Shown: positions 12,501-20,480, counted from the first letter of the stretch. The stretch: DNA of 64,000 bases from Arion vulgaris (GCA_020796225.1 CM036758.1:68895274-68959273); one strand, 5' to 3'. Numbers and translations are program-made. The notes: a model not told the origin generated them from the letters alone.

Positions 12501-15500
12501 GTCAAGCCAGTGCGCAGGTAAAGTTAATTCAGAAGAGCAGGATGTCAAGCCAGTGCGCAGGTAAAGTTAATTCAGAAGAGCAGGATGTCAAGCCAGTGCG
12601 CAGGTAAAGTTAATTCAGAAGAGCAGGATGTCAAGCCAGTGCGCAGGTAAAGTTAATTCAGAAGAGCAGGATGTCAAGCCAGTGCGCAGGTAAAGTTAAT
12701 TCAGAAGAGCAGGATGTCAAGCCAGTGCGCAGGTAAAGTTAATCCAGAAGAGCAGGATGTCAAGCCAGTGCGCAGGTAAAGTTAATTCAGAAGAGCAGGA
12801 TGTCAAGCCAGTGCGCAGGTAAAGTTAATTCAGAAGAGCAGGATGTCAAGCCAGTGCGCAGGTAAAGTTAATTCAGAAGAGCAGGATGTCAAGCCAGTGC
12901 GCAGGTAAAGTTAATTCAGAAGAGCAGGATGTCAAGCCAGTGCGCAGGTAAAGTTAATTCAGAAGAGCAGGATGTCAAGCCAGTGCGCAGGTAAAGTTAA
13001 TTCAGAAGAGCAGGATGTCAAGCCAGTGCGCAGGTAAAGTTAATTCAGAAGAGCAGGATGTCAAGCCAGTGCGCAGGTAAAGTTAATTCAGAAGAGCAGG
13101 ATGTCAAGCCAGTGCGCAGGTAAAGTTAATTCAGAAGAGCAGGATGTCAAGCCAGTGCGCAGGTAAAGTTAATTCAGAAGAGCAGGATGTCAAGCCAGTG
13201 CGCAGGTAAAGTTAATCCAGAAGAGCAGGATGTCAAGCCAGTGCGCAGGTAAAGTTAATCCAGAAGAGCAGGATGTCAAGCCAGTGCGCAGGTAAAGTTA
13301 ATTCAGAAGAGCAGGATGTCAAGCCAGTGCGCAGGTAAAGTTAATTACAGAGATTAAAATAATAAAATTCCTACAAAAATCTTCACCATCTTTCAAATTA
13401 CTGTATTAAGTAATTATAATTATCATTATTATAATTATATTAGCTACATGGCTACATTATAAAATTCTTCACAGAACAAACTATTTGACGATCATCATGA
13501 AGCTAAATACAATCTTTATTAGTCTGACTAGAGAGGCATTTGAAAAAGGGCATCGATTTAATTGTATAAATAGAGCACATTTTAATACTTGCTCTTTGTT
13601 TGTTGCAGATATTCTGGTCTTCTGACTGGGATGTTTGTGTCTATGGGAACTTTGTTTGCAATTTCCGGTCCACTACTGACTGCTTCTATTACCGCTGACG
13701 TATGTATCTGTTGCTACTGTTGCTTTTACTGTTTCTGTTGTTCATCTGGTATGATTGCTGAGAATGCTTAGAGACTAATCTCCCACAACTTATTAGACAG
13801 ATGTTGATTAGAGTGATAGCAATAACAATACTATTTTGCTTCTTCGTCTTGTCATCCACAAAGAAATACGATAACGCCTAGAAATCAAAATGTTTAAATA
13901 GCGATGTCTTTAGAGCAGTGCTGTACAATATTTTTAAGTAGTGGGGCGCATTTGACTAATCTCTGTTGAGGCGCGGGCGCTGATGGACAATAGCAATAAT
14001 ACTTCTTACCCTTCACCCTAGGAGGCATAGGTCCCCAACCAAGGCCTTCAAACCCGCCCCGTCTATCAAGGCCATCTTTTCCAGGTCTCTCACCTCTCTC
14101 CCATTTTCTTACATTCCGTCACTAACTCCCGTCTGCATGTGCTCATGTGTCTCCCCTTACCTCTATTAATCTGGGGATTCCATTAGAGAGCCTGTCTCGT
14201 GATACTGTCAGGAGGTTTCCTCAGTGTGTGTCATATCCATCGCCACCTTCTGCCACCTATCTCTTGTTCCACCTGCCGTTGTCCCTCTCTATCCCACAGA
14301 TTTCTGTTTGTGGTCCTTGCAATAATACTAGCAGCAACAAAAGCAAAATAATAATCAGTGGCGGCTCGTGATCATTTTAGGTGGTGGGGTCAGACAAAGG
14401 TTTTAGGAAAAATCATGGTTTTGGGTTGTTATATTTTAATTTATAAAATAATAAATACAAGTTACACATTATTTGTGGTGGGCCCGCCCAATGGCCCTTA
14501 GTGACGAGCCGCCACTGGTAATAATAATAGTAACATTTATCAAGTACCATATTCCTTGCGGGACGTTGCTTTCATCACAGCCCGCCTGAAAAATAACACG
14601 TTGTCTCCAGCAAGTTCTCCTGTCTCCTCCAGCGTCATGTTCGAAGTCTCTTTGATATCCTGCTGCAACATTTGCCTTTGTCGTTCCCTGCTTCGTACTC
14701 CAGGAAAAATGCCCTACATTACCGTTCTCTTCTATCCACTGTGTTGTTTAATGTGGCCAACATATTTCATCTTCCAGACATGATGTTATTTATGAGCCAT
14801 TGCTCATTACTGTATATCTGACAGAGAGTCTGTAAGAAACACCATCTTGCATGCAGGTGCTTGAAGCTTATTCATGTGCTGTGCTGCCATCAGAAGGGCT
14901 AAGTTCTGCTTTGTATCGTGTGCAGAAATAAAATTTGAAATTGCATTCTAAAACTTATTATATATATATATATATATATTTCTCTATTTACTGATGTACT
15001 GGTTCATAGTTATTCTAAGACTATAGCGCATTTTAAATTAGTTTATAATAATAATAATAATTTCTCTCGTACCGTTATACATTACATAAGGCCTGCAGGC
15101 AATTTCTCTATACCACTCTATCCTGGGCAACTCGCTCAATATACTCCATGGAACTGAGACCGATATTTCTTGTCTCTCTCAGCAAAGTTCGTTTCAGGGT
15201 CTCCTTAGGGCGTGCTCTCTTTCTTGAACCCTTTGCATCCCATTTCAATGCCTGCTTTGATATTCGGTGATCATTTCTCCTCAAGGTGTGCCCAACATAT
15301 CTCCATCTTCTCTTTCTTATAACAGTTGTCACTAGTGGTTGATCAGACATGTCTCTGATTTCATCATTTCTCCTGAATTCGTACCGTTTTATATTCATTA
15401 TTTTTCGCAGACATCTATTTTCAAATGCATTAAACTTGCTTTCTATATCTTTTGTCATTTTCCAACTCCTGGATATGTTAGGATTGATACAACATTTGAA

Positions 15501-16338
15501 TTGAAAATTCGTAATTTAGTTTTAATACTATATAACTTGCAGTTTCATATTTTATTTAGACTTTTAAAAGCTGATAAATTACTTTACTGCTGTAAAATAA
15601 CAATATTTTTTTTAATATACGCTTCTACAGGGAACTCAGGAAGGATGGCGCACAGTTTGGATAATCATGGGTACCGCGTTCATTACCGGTGCTACAGTAT
15701 TTCTTCTCTTTGGTCAAGCTTCACTATTGCCCTGGGCACAAGGCAAAGGAGCAGACGCACCTCATATCGTTTCTCCTTTCGTTACATTGGGACGTAGGTT
15801 TTCTACATTCTTGGAAGCCCCACCACTTTCTCCTGTTACTACCATGACGAGTGGATTTGATTTTTCTCAACATTTACAAACTCAAACTACAAACGTTTTA
15901 TCACAACTATCCGCTACCACTCCGGATATCTTCTACACTGGACATTTCCAAGTTGGACAACCCAACGTGCCTCAAGTTATAGTTGAATCATCAGAAGAAA
16001 TAGATGAATCTTACAGTAGTGATGATGAGGTCGATGTAAAGGATGAGAGTCCACAAAGTGAAGAACGTCCAACTAATCCTGTGAGAAAACGTGCTTTTTC
16101 TGAATTTGGATTAGAAGTTGGAAGACGTATTATAGCAGACGAAGTCACAGTTGAAGACTTGGATAGAGAACAATATCCATTATTTAAACAGCTTAACGAA
16201 ACTAGAGACAATCAAATCAGTTTTGAAAATGAACTGTCGGATCAGAGTCTAACATTAGGGAATGTAAACAAAGCATTTGAAGATACTGAAGGCGAGAGTG
16301 TTGTTCATTCAGATGATATTGAAATCACAAGACTATAG
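365..16338 (+). CDS. SLC17-family transporter, gene 1 (3' part, five exons)
   Basis: This is the 3' half of an SLC17-type MFS transporter (sialin, vesicular glutamate and Na-phosphate cotransporter group), a multi-pass membrane protein expected in plasma or vesicle membranes. Five exons join in frame to 409 residues plus stop. The order is: a hydrophilic loop with PYRKILTSIPV, typical of the start of the second transmembrane half; helices with LLFTYLPVFF; LTSLFRMLGSFFW; GIFDETYKWVILALLIFVM; GLLTGMFVSMGTLFAISGP; and WIIMGTAFITGATVFLLFG. A tail of about 170 residues follows. It has an acidic serine-rich stretch (SSDDEVDVKDE) and a conserved end containing YPLF. Every intron is GT-AG and the phases are 0, 1, 2, 0. 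The start codon and first half lie before the window. The substrate cannot be read from sequence. The paralogue on the other strand shares every exon boundary. Confidence 0.85.
531..740. repeat. Penelope-type 3' repeat, two copies head to head
   Basis: Two copies of a repeat built around TTGATAAAGGCC...GGTCGAAACGTT face each other and form an inverted repeat with arms of roughly 60 bp. The right copy runs on to ...GTTTTGCCAATCAAATAG, as the copies near 39105 and 62480 do. Penelope-like elements carry such terminal repeats; the copy at 62480 lies just downstream of a Penelope reverse transcriptase remnant. Confidence 0.6.
845..1036 (-). repeat. tRNA-derived SINE (family H)
   Basis: Read on the - strand it starts with a tRNA-like head (AGCCGCAGTAGCGTAGGTGTTAG) split by an A-box-like TAGCGTAGGTGTTAG and later GGGTTGAATTC, a degenerate B box. 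The body resembles copies near 33545, 35780 and 60560. Boundaries are approximate. Confidence 0.45.
1201..1327 (+). CDS. gene 1 exon: LTSLFRMLGSFFW helix
   Basis: 127 bases between AATTTTCAG and CAG|GTAGGT. It starts in phase 0 and ends in phase 1. Encodes TGLLVSLTSLFRMLG, then a helix and a basic loop ending CICT. Same length and phase as the exon of gene 2. Confidence 0.85.
1562..1583. repeat. (AATC)n microsatellite
   Basis: Five tandem copies of CAAT/AATC just before a copy of repeat C. Confidence 0.8.
1632..1840 (+). repeat. dispersed repeat C
   Basis: Shares an ordered set of words (GGTGGGAC.TGAGCC, ATTTAA, GCATGGCT, CCGCGA, TTGGCCTTACCG, GGACGCT) with sequences near 24030 and 39650. 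No protein or tRNA promoter is recognised in it. An open frame across it is not conserved between copies, so I do not call a gene. Confidence 0.5.
2108..2258 (+). CDS. gene 1 exon: GIFDETYKW helix pair
   Basis: 151 bases between ATTCAAG and CCAAG|GTAAGT (phase 1 to phase 2). Encodes two membrane helices around GIFDETYKW and ends LPLDMAPR. The 11.3-kb intron that follows holds both large minisatellites. Confidence 0.85.
2352..2470 (+). repeat. diverged relatives of the 63-bp minisatellite unit
   Basis: GATAGCGATGTAACCAGTTC and CCTAACT match the 63-bp unit of the downstream array (AGCGATGTATCCAGTTC ... TCACTAACT) with a few changes. About 35 bp later TATATACTGATGACTCGACT resembles the sequence beside the array at 10560-10615. 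It may be a stray or ancestral monomer. Confidence 0.4.
2471..3037. other. intronic sequence, possible left end of the Mutator-like element
   Basis: AT-rich with no gene. Around 2930-2975 the words ATTGGTTAA...TTATGATG...ATCATGA reappear in inverted order around 5210-5260. This could be the degraded terminal inverted repeat of the transposon between them. I could not define exact ends or a target duplication. Confidence 0.3.
3038..4992 (-). pseudogene. Mutator-like transposase (frameshifted)
   Basis: Reading from 4992 downwards, about 400 residues are open: a basic start, an acidic serine-rich linker, a cysteine pair region (CSFC ... CSNKKC) that suggests a zinc knuckle, then the transposase core. 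Catalytic-type residues are visible: D in VSVDGTW, D in IGDGDTS, and E in the segment DGYTQNANESINSTIW. The coding sequence shifts frame twice, once near 3780 (after CVGHVQK) and once near 3400 in a run of seven A. It then runs on to TAG at the left end. Family knowledge: this matches the animal 'Mutator-like transposase domain' proteins, which cut and paste DNA in the nucleus. It sits antisense in an intron of gene 1. Only two small breaks suggest fairly recent activity or sequencing errors. Confidence 0.75.
5000..5375. other. intronic spacer
   Basis: AT-rich sequence between the transposase start and the next SINE. It probably includes the right end of the Mutator-like element. No gene seen. 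Confidence 0.4.
5379..5590 (+). repeat. tRNA-derived SINE (family G)
   Basis: Starts GCCCGTCTGCCCAGCGTG. It contains an A-box-like TAGCGCGTTGGACTACG and a good B box GGTTCAATTCC, then a body of about 120 bp with two GGCACCGA..CGAA words, and ends in an A-rich tail. A second copy at 20533 is about 95% identical, so the family is young. It would be transcribed by RNA polymerase III. Confidence 0.8.
5677..10273. repeat. 63-bp minisatellite, about 73 copies
   Basis: A head-to-tail array of a 63-bp unit (TAGATAAACACAATACTGAT ... TCCTCACTAAC) with almost no divergence. Three positions vary often or occasionally: AAGGCAG/AAGACAG, TTTCCTCAC/TTTCTTCAC and GATGAGAAA/GATGTGAAA. A small deletion lies near 8040 and another near 8855. 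Because 63 is a multiple of three and the - strand unit has no stop, long open frames arise (5674-7995, 8007-8813, 8821-10326) with a 21-residue repeat beginning MNWIHRC. I do not call these genes. The right end abuts the (GAA)-type tail of a SINE-E. All copies lie in one intron of gene 1. Confidence 0.97.
10300..10550 (-). repeat. SINE (family E)
   Basis: On the + strand it reads TTCTTCTTATTC then CGCTCCATATCGACCAC, TGTGATCTGTATGTGATCTG, GTGCCAGTTATGCG, and ends near CATCTTACGACATGTCTTGTAG. The (TTC) side is the tail, so the element points to the - strand. Other copies are near 19598, 34208 and 58365. Confidence 0.7.
10555..10620 (+). repeat. sequence related to 2400-2455
   Basis: GACAAGTTATATACGTATAC followed by TGATTGGTCGACTGAACCATTT resembles GACAAGTTATCTATATACTG ATGACTCGACTGGATCACTTT near 2405. 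The two related pieces flank the 63-bp array on both sides. Confidence 0.4.
10760..10885 (+). repeat. SINE-H 3' part
   Basis: CAGTGTAGGTGAGATCGAG then TTCCTAGTC, GATGGACGATAAAACGTA and GTCCCGTGT match, in reverse orientation, the 3' body of the SINE-H copy at 60560-60742. The tRNA-like head is missing. Confidence 0.55.
10894..13346 (+). repeat. 43-bp minisatellite, about 57 copies
   Basis: Head-to-tail copies of a 43-bp unit (AAGAGCAGGATGTCAAGCCA, GTGCGCAGGTAAAGTTAATT, CAG). The only frequent change is AATTCAG/AATCCAG; one early copy has TCAATCC and AATGTTAAT. The T and C variants are clustered: nearly all copies between 12130 and 12730 and between 12780 and 13200 carry T. Each unit has CAG|GTAAAG, a near-consensus 5' splice site, and TTAATTCAG, an acceptor-like end, both on the coding strand of gene 1. 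No open frame crosses it. Confidence 0.97.
13609..13699 (+). CDS. gene 1 exon: YSGLLTGMF helix
   Basis: 91 bases between TTGTTGCAG and GAC|GTATGT (phase 2 to phase 0). Encodes RYSGLLTGMFVSMGTLFAIS and the following loop. It corresponds to the 'G-x(2)-G' helix near the end of SLC17 proteins. It lies 262 bp after the 43-bp array. Confidence 0.85.
13700..14345. other. intronic sequence without recognised feature
   Basis: Follows the exon of gene 1. A GC-richer patch with GTGGGGCGC and GGCGCGGGCGC lies near 13940-13985. No gene, tRNA or transposon end could be assigned. Confidence 0.4.
14356..14517. mobile_element. hAT MITE, copy 1
   Basis: Ends are inverted repeats, CAGTGGCGGCTCGTG at the left and its complement ACGAGCCGCCACTG at the right. 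It is flanked by ATAATAAT and GTAATAAT, an 8-bp target duplication with one change. 162 bp, non-coding. The CAG...CTG ends and 8-bp duplication are hallmarks of hAT transposons. Confidence 0.8.
14535..14785 (-). pseudogene. LINE reverse transcriptase, C-terminal fragment
   Basis: The - strand reads MKYVGHIKQH then a basic stretch (RSRERQRQMLQQDIKE) and ends in MKATSRKEYG. This is the pattern 'W/YFGHI.R...RRW..DI...' found at the C-terminus of RTE/Craft-type endonuclease-reverse transcriptases. Internal breaks make it a pseudogene. Confidence 0.5.
14957..14980. repeat. (TA)n microsatellite
   Basis: About 12 TA dinucleotides in a row. Confidence 0.85.
15108..15458 (-). pseudogene. LINE reverse transcriptase, C-terminal fragment
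   Basis: About 115 residues open without a break: FENRCLRKIMNIKRYEF, then TTVIRKRRWRYVGHTLRR and KRARPKETLKRTLLRE. Family knowledge: this is the region after the reverse transcriptase thumb in RTE-like LINEs. The catalytic domain is absent. It lies antisense in the last intron of gene 1 in the window. Confidence 0.7.
15631..16338 (+). CDS. gene 1 terminal exon: last helix and cytoplasmic tail
   Basis: Starts after CTTCTACAG with GTQEGWRTVWIIMG, the last transmembrane helix (GW..VF/W is typical of SLC17), and ends at TAG. The tail of about 170 residues has a proline/serine-rich part, an acidic serine-rich part (SSEEIDES, SSDDEVDV) and a conserved end with FSEFGLEVGRR, VTVEDLDREQ, YPLF and NKAFEDTEGE. 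Usual SLC17 tails are much shorter. Confidence 0.85.
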   Translation, partial: GTQEGWRTVWIIMGTAFITGATVFLLFGQASLLPWAQGKGADAPHIVSPFVTLGRRFSTFLEAPPLSPVTTMTSGFDFSQHLQTQTTNVLSQLSATTPDIFYTGHFQVGQPNVPQVIVESSEEIDESYSSDDEVDVKDESPQSEERPTNPVRKRAFSEFGLEVGRRIIADEVTVEDLDREQYPLFKQLNETRDNQISFENELSDQSLTLGNVNKAFEDTEGESVVHSDDIEITRL

Positions 16339-16431
16339 CTCGTGTTTAGAGTCATACATTTGTATTTTGATGGAACAGCGTTCTTTGTTAAAATAACTAC
16401 AAGTGAAATGACCTGCCTGTGAAAAGTTACC

Positions 16432-16765
16432 AACAGCACCAGAAAAGAGAGTGTCACCAACATCAGCATAAGAATGAAAGTTGGCACAGAACCTTGATTG
16501 AATTACATTGAGAAACAAAGAATGAGTTGGTTTGGCTACTTAATAAGAATGCATCCAAACTTCACAGTATACATCATAATCTTCTTCAACAGAACATCAG
16601 GAAAGAAGGTGAGAGGAGGACCACGAAAAGATGGTTAGATAGCATAGTAGAATCCTGTCAAAGAGCAAAATAACATTCACCCAAGTCACTAGAACAGCGC
16701 AAGACAAAAACAGAAAACCACAACACTGGGCAACAGGGTAACAGTGTGACGACAAAAGAAGAAAA
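16432..16765 (+). pseudogene. LINE 3' end with RT C-terminal remnant
   Basis: IEKQRMSWFGYLIRM followed by frameshifted GGPRKRWLDSIVESC-like coding and ITFTQVTR, then a short 3' end ending GTGACGACAAAAGAAGAAA. The last 75 bp recur at 27945-28025, which marks the true 3' tip of this LINE family. Confidence 0.6.
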
Positions 16766-16806
16766 AAAGAACAGTCTTTGTTATGTTGACAATTGATGGA
16801 AATAAG

Positions 16807-16961
16807 CAGTGGCGGCTCGTCATTAAGGGCCAGCCCACCAAAAATAATGTGTAACGCGTCTTTATTATTTAATAAAATAAAATATAGCCTAACCCAAAGC
16901 CATGATTTTCCCAAAATTTGTGTCTGGCCCCACCAACAAAAACGATAATGAGTCGCCACTG
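16807..16961. mobile_element. hAT MITE, copy 2
   Basis: 155 bp with inverted ends CAGTGGCGGCTCGT / ATGAGTCGCCACTG and a perfect 8-bp target duplication GAAATAAG on both sides. Same family as the copy at 14356; the two are in opposite orientation. Confidence 0.9.
16871..16876 (+). promoter_or_regulatory. first AATAAA downstream of gene 1
   Basis: It is the first canonical poly(A) hexamer after the gene 1 stop codon that I find, about 530 bp downstream, and it lies inside the hAT MITE. Whether it is used is unknown. Confidence 0.3.
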
Positions 16962-17224
16962 GAAATAAGACTAATTTTTCTCATGATATTTGAATGTTCT
17001 TAAAATATTTAAAACAGACTTGACAAAACACACAATTATTATACAAGAATTATAACAGTGGCGAGATAGGCTTTAATATGACATGAGGAAAGTAAGTTGT
17101 AACTAAGCTAATCTTGTGTTTATTCTCTCTTTATTATTCATTGTCACTCTACTTTACTAGAGTCTTGTCAATAAGCAAATACATTTTTCTTTTTAAGAAT
17201 AAAGTAATATACGAAGACAGAAAT

Positions 17225-17885
17225 TATGATCATATTTAAAAAAGCAGATTTTGCCAAAATGTACCATCACAGTAAATGGGACTGATCTAAGACAAGTGCA
17301 GCAATTTAAATACCTCGAGTCCTGGTAACATCAGATGGCAGATGCCGATCAGAAATAAAGAGCAGAATAGGACAAGCGAAAACATCGTTCCTGAAAATTA
17401 GAAGCATTATCTGCAACAAGTCCTTGTCAATCCCGATCAGAGTGTGAGTTATTCAGTGTTATATAGAACCAATACTGACATAAGGATGCGAGTCATGGAC
17501 AATGAACACACAGATCGAAAAATCTCTGAGGGCCTCAGCAATGTAGTTTTACAGAAGAATGATGAGAATCCCATGGACTGCAAAAATAACTTATGTTGAG
17601 GTGTGGAATTAGATCAAGACACAGAGAAAGCTTATCATCAATATAAGAAAGAGGTAGTCATCATTTTTCGGGCATGTGATGAGGAGGGAAGGTTTAGAAC
17701 ACATTGTGACAACCGCTAAAATCGAGGGTAGACGAGACAGAGGAAGACAGAGAGAGAAAATATTGAATAGCCTGACTTCATGGCACGGTAGAGCGTCAAC
17801 ATCTGAGTTGATAGCAGATACCGGCGACAGAGATTTGTGGAGATCCATGATCGCCTACACCAGCCGGCACGGCACCTGATGATGA
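17225..17885 (+). pseudogene. LINE reverse transcriptase, C-terminal half
   Basis: Frameshifted coding: VNGTDLRQVQQFKYL, then IGQAKTSFLKIRSIICNK, later RRQSSFFGHVMRREGLEHIV, GRRDRGRQREKILNSLTSW and IAYTSRHGT. This is the thumb and C-terminal region of a Craft/RTE-like endonuclease-reverse transcriptase. Related tails occur at 31515, 40017, 43000 and 59060. Confidence 0.75.
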
Positions 17886-17969
17886 TGAGTTATATGTACT
17901 TATTTATTATGTTTTAATTGTTAACTTACTTCCTCAACAGTAACAAATTGACCTATGTTAAAAAAGGTA

Positions 17970-18210
17970 TAACGCAGGAGGATTGATTTAATTGCACTGG
18001 GTTTTATAGCTCGGTCCCTATCAGTAGAAGTGATACGCCACCTGCCTAGAGTATTGCACAAAAAAACAAACTCTGTAGCTTCGACAACAATCCTAGGGGA
18101 CTCCAGAAAAAAATGCACTTGTGAAGAGAAAGGCGCGGTTCAGATTCTAACCCACAAACCTTGATAGAACCGCAAGACACAGGCTTAACCTCTTAATCAC
18201 AGAGACCCCT
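17970..18210 (-). repeat. tRNA-derived SINE (family A)
   Basis: Read on the - strand: GAGGGGTCTCTGTGATTAAG (tRNA-like head), a B-box-like GGGTTAGAATCTGAACC, then CTAGGATTGTTGTCGAAGC, GCAATACTCTAGGCAGGTGG and CCAGTGCAATTAAATCAATC. Clear counterpart of the better preserved copy at 31142. Confidence 0.7.
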
Positions 18211-18339
18211 CGTAATTAATGTAACAAATTTAACGTTAATGTTAAATTCTTACGTCCACGTATCCTTGCTATCAAAAGTCAAACTGATTATCGTGAATAG
18301 TTGCAAGCCTTTTCCTTAATTACCTCAATAGTTAAACTA

Positions 18340-18665
18340 AAGATAGACTACGAAATGAGGACATCAGAAGCAGAGTGGGCATAACTTCATGCACCGAATA
18401 CATTGAAAGACAACAAATGCAGTGGTTTGGACATTTAATGAGAATGAAATACAACCAACCACCAATAACAGCATGCAATAAAAAGAGATCGGGTACTAGA
18501 GCTAAGGGAAGTTCAAGAAAAAGATGGATAGACAATATCAAGACCACACTAAATAAACACGGGCATAACACAACAAGGGCGACTCATCTGGCCCTGGAAC
18601 ACAACTTAAAGCTTCCACCTCTACGCTTAACGACAAGAGTCTACAAGCAATTCAGTTATTCACCT
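18340..18665 (+). pseudogene. LINE RT C-terminal fragment (RKRWIDNIK family)
   Basis: YIERQQMQWFGHLMRMKYNQ, SRKRWIDNIKTTLNKHG and ATHLALEHNLKLP are open in one frame. A second copy of the same family lies inverted at 30480-30830 and is about 85% identical. Other relatives are at 19370 and 44230. Confidence 0.75.
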
Positions 18666-18682
18666 GGAGAAATATACTAGAT

Positions 18683-19112
18683 CAGCGTTTCCCAAAGTGG
18701 GCGGTACCGCCCCCAGTGAGCGCTGAAGCGTTCTAGGGGGCGATAGTTGGTTCAGAAGAATTTGGGTGATGTTCAGGCGATTAGTGATCGGTGGTTCCTT
18801 AAAGAAAAAATTAATAATAAATAGTTTTAAATAAATTATGTTCATGATTTTGCGATTGAATAATCATTTAAAAATTTGAATTCTTCATTTTAATTCATCT
18901 TATGCCCGTCTTACACGATCCATTTTTCCTCAATTTTCTATTTCATGCATATAATCATTTGAAAATTGACCAATTAATGACAGGTATATATATCATTTTT
19001 CTATGTCAAAGAGAAAATAGAGCATTGGCAAACTGTTATAATGTGGAGGGGTCGTTATAAAGATTATGTTGTGCAAAGTGGGCGGTGGCCGAAAAAACTT
19101 TGGGAATCTATG
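18683..19112. mobile_element. non-autonomous hAT element
   Basis: Left end CAGCGTTTCCCAAAGTGGGC and right end CCGAAAAAACTTTGGGAATC TATG form imperfect terminal inverted repeats around TTCCCAAAGT. The flanks are TACTAGAT and CACTAGAT, an 8-bp target duplication with one change. No coding capacity. Confidence 0.7.
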
Positions 19113-19369
19113 CACTAGATAATAGACAAAACAACGTAAATGCGTCCGGAGATGAAACACAATTACCACGTGAAAGAGTAAAATATAAGTTGGAGAGAAC
19201 AAATATCTGTTTTAGTTGATTTGTGGAGATTGGGTTGTATGAATAGTTATTGAAGTGACTTAGATTGCGGGCATGTTTGTACTTCAGTGTGTCAGACCTG
19301 CTCAACGCCTAGTCACCGTCATTGTTTTAATGTGTAGTTTCGTGTTGTTGCGTGCCTACAATAATTGAC

Positions 19370-19515
19370 ACTCAGGGCGCAGAGCACGAGGCAGACCAAG
19401 AACACGATGGATAGATAACATCTCAGAGTCCCTGCGAAAGCATGGACTGACAACGTCAAGCGCAACACACCTGGCACTAGCACTAAGCGGCAAATGTGGT
19501 TAAGATAAGATAAGA
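19370..19515 (+). pseudogene. LINE RT C-terminal fragment
   Basis: RARGRPRTRWIDNISESLRK followed by ATHLALALSGKCG. Same family as the fragment at 18340. Ends in an AAGATAAGATAAG tail. Confidence 0.6.
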
Positions 19516-19597
19516 CTTGTTGTTACATCAAACACATATAACCTCTACGTCACAGAAAAAAGTATGTAGAGATTACGTGTATCAACTTTTCGTTGAC

Positions 19598-19628
<31 letters not shown>

Positions 19629-20220
19629 CTTCTTCTTCGAACGCTTCATCTCGACTACTTGTTAACCACTCTGTGTGATCTGTATGTGATCTGAGCCTAA
19701 GTGAGATTGAAAGTTGTGCCAGTTATGCACCTACAAGTAGGCCAGCACATCCGATTTCTGCGACGCTTTTATTTGCTAGGGTAGCCGCCCTAGGCCCTAC
19801 CTCAGTCGCCTCTTACTCTCTCTCTCTGCGATCACATAAAAGACCGATGTACCAGATCCTGTCCATAAATTTATTCATGTGGAAATCTGATTCATGCAGT
19901 CTTAGCATGGATGGGTTTCGTCCCATCTTCAGTGCCATGTCTAGCTCTGGTGCTTATCCTTCTGCGATGTGTTTACTGGGTTCGCTCTCCGTTAACTTTT
20001 GCCGTCCTACAAGGCAGCAGGTCGACTTCTACCATTTAGGACACGTGCATCCGATTTCAACCAAACCTCCTTTTTCGTTTCTTATGACCTTGCGTGGCAC
20101 GTAACATTGTTTCTATTCTTTACACCCCAAATGTGGGACCCGGCAACCACTCGGGCGTGTCGCCTCTTACGACATGCCTTGTAGGTCGCAGTATTACTAT
20201 TCTTTGCTTTCCTTGCGGTC
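19598..20220 (-). repeat. SINE (family E), split by an insertion
   Basis: The (TTC)n tail and 3' body (to 19816) and the 5' part (from 20159, CGCCTCTTACGACATGCC) are the two halves of one SINE-E. The word GTCGCCTCTTAC occurs at both sides of the gap, so it is the target duplication of the SINE-D inserted between them. Confidence 0.7.
19817..20158 (-). mobile_element. SINE (family D) inserted in SINE-E
   Basis: Bounded by a perfect 12-bp direct repeat GTCGCCTCTTAC (19805-19816 and 20159-20170). On the - strand it begins CGCCCGAGTGGTTGCCGGGT, then CCCACATTTGGGGTGTAAAG AATAG, and ends in a (GA)n tail. This shows a retroposed insertion into an older SINE. Confidence 0.75.
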
Positions 20221-20317
20221 GCTGGTTTCACAAGGACGTAGGTTGCCACGATCAATCTGTATCCATGTCGCACTACAACGTATTGAAACAAGGTCTTGTC
20301 TATTATGTTCCTGATTC

Positions 20318-20480
20318 TGACTCGTCATGAAATAGCTTGTCTCTTAGCAGAGCTGCCACTCTAACATTCCTTCGGAATTTATCTGTCTCATAGACCAGAT
20401 GTGCCACCTCTGCAGTCGTCATGCTCAAATCATCAGTTACATCTTGAATCCATCTTCTCAGTGGTCTTCCTCTAAGAAAA
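20318..20480 (-). pseudogene. LINE RT C-terminal fragment
   Basis: The - strand reads RPLRRWIQDVTDDLSMTTAE then VAHLVYETDKFRRNVRVAAL. Related to the fragment at 62995-63249 (RRRWIQDLTDRLNMTTAKVG). Confidence 0.6.

Noticed and set aside
5677..13346. CRISPR array
   Set aside because: The repeats are directly contiguous with no spacers, units are 63 and 43 bp, and the context is a eukaryotic intron.
15339..15797. Separate protein of 152 residues on the + strand
   Set aside because: It overlaps an antisense LINE fragment and the gene 1 terminal exon in another frame; the SLC17 frame explains the region.
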